The notes under the pieces were generated by a model. The model did no database searches. It was not told the origin of the DNA and worked only from the letters and a program-made list of their open reading frames with translations. The translations under genes were made by a program, and so were the position numbers. Positions 5,052 through 5,409 of a DNA stretch of 5,409 nucleotides are shown here, piece after piece. Within the stretch, counting starts at the first letter, position 1. Every line of letters starts with the position of its first letter. This stretch comes from an uncultured Coriobacteriaceae bacterium (GTDB lineage Bacteria; Actinomycetota; Coriobacteriia; Coriobacteriales; UMGS124), in assembly GCA_902783515.1 (NCBI GenBank), contig CACZRK010000400.1:1-5409 (forward strand), read 5' to 3'.

Positions 5052-5409
5052 TTGAGTGAGCTCAAAAACCCTTCCATCTTCTCGCTTGATGACATTGACG
5101 AGAAGGAGATGGATGGTCTCGTCGACAAGACCATTATTGACTTCGACGAGGGCGACATCGTCAAAGGCACCGTCGTGAAGATCGCCAACGACGAGGTCCT
5201 GCTTGACATCGGCTACAAGTCCGAGGGCGTCATCCCGGCTCGCGAGCTCTCCATCCGCAAGGACGCCAACCCGAGCGACATCGTCTCCCTGGGTGACGAG
5301 ATCGAGGCCCTCGTGCTCCAGAAGGAGGACAAGGACGGCCGTCTGATCCTCTCCAAGAAGCGCGCCGAGTACGAGCGTGCCTGGAACCGCGTCGAGGAGA
5401 AGTTCAACG
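5052..5409 (+). CDS. rpsA: 30S ribosomal protein S1, N-terminal part (cut by right edge)
   Basis: S1 binds mRNA on the small ribosomal subunit and aids translation initiation. The first 119 residues are present. An acidic lead (SLDDIDEKEMD, 11-21) precedes the first S1 RNA-binding domain at about 33-103, with GDIVKGTVVKI (34-44), EVLLDIGYKSEGVIPARELS (48-67), GDEIEALVLQKEDKDG (81-96) and RLILSKKRAEYERAW (97-111). This string is characteristic of actinobacterial S1; two or more further S1 domains are expected beyond the edge. The start is taken as TTG at 5052 because GAAAGGGG (5037-5044) sits seven bases upstream. The next in-frame ATG (codon 20) has no ribosome site and would remove conserved sequence. 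A GTG at 5056 is out of frame. It is divergent from the FMN-binding gene and probably has its own promoter with a structured leader. Identity is firm; the start is likely. Confidence 0.95.
   Translation, partial: MSELKNPSIFSLDDIDEKEMDGLVDKTIIDFDEGDIVKGTVVKIANDEVLLDIGYKSEGVIPARELSIRKDANPSDIVSLGDEIEALVLQKEDKDGRLILSKKRAEYERAWNRVEEKFN

Overview
The window is GC-rich bacterial DNA with a strong preference for G or C at third codon positions. It carries housekeeping genes in an actinobacterial style. The S1 protein N-terminus, the FolC length (478 aa) and the valS-folC gene pair all fit a high-GC actinobacterium. A small exported FMN-binding protein and a membrane zinc-ribbon protein nearby make the class Coriobacteriia (Olsenella/Collinsella-like) my best guess. 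That placement is an inference from family resemblance, not a database result.

Layout, left to right. (1) 1-1379 (+): the 3' half of valS, valyl-tRNA synthetase, cut by the left edge. (2) 1380-1505: a short spacer packed with three perfect inverted repeats. (3) 1506-2942 (+): folC, dihydrofolate/folylpolyglutamate synthase, probably co-transcribed with valS. (4) 2943-3067: a promoter-like TGCTAGACT and a leader hairpin. (5) 3068-3499 (+): a two-helix membrane protein with a double zinc ribbon, closed by a strong hairpin at 3525-3559. (6) 3560-3788: a gene-free stretch between two converging terminators. (7) 3845-4324 (-): a small secreted FMN-binding protein with its own canonical terminator at 3789-3821. 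(8) 4325-5051: 727 bases with no credible gene, lying between two divergent genes and rich in inverted repeats. (9) 5052-5409 (+): the 5' part of rpsA, ribosomal protein S1, starting at TTG and running off the right edge.

valS, folC and rpsA serve translation and one-carbon metabolism. The zinc-ribbon gene looks like a separate transcription unit of unknown function. The FMN-binding protein is the accessory element: it has a signal peptide, a Lys/Ala-rich repeat linker and one FMN_bind domain with a covalent-flavin motif, which suggests extracytoplasmic electron transfer. I did not find a clear undescribed multi-gene system. The most interesting material is the non-coding DNA: the hairpins around the ribosome-binding sites of rpsA and the FMN gene, and the repeat-rich 727-base gap.
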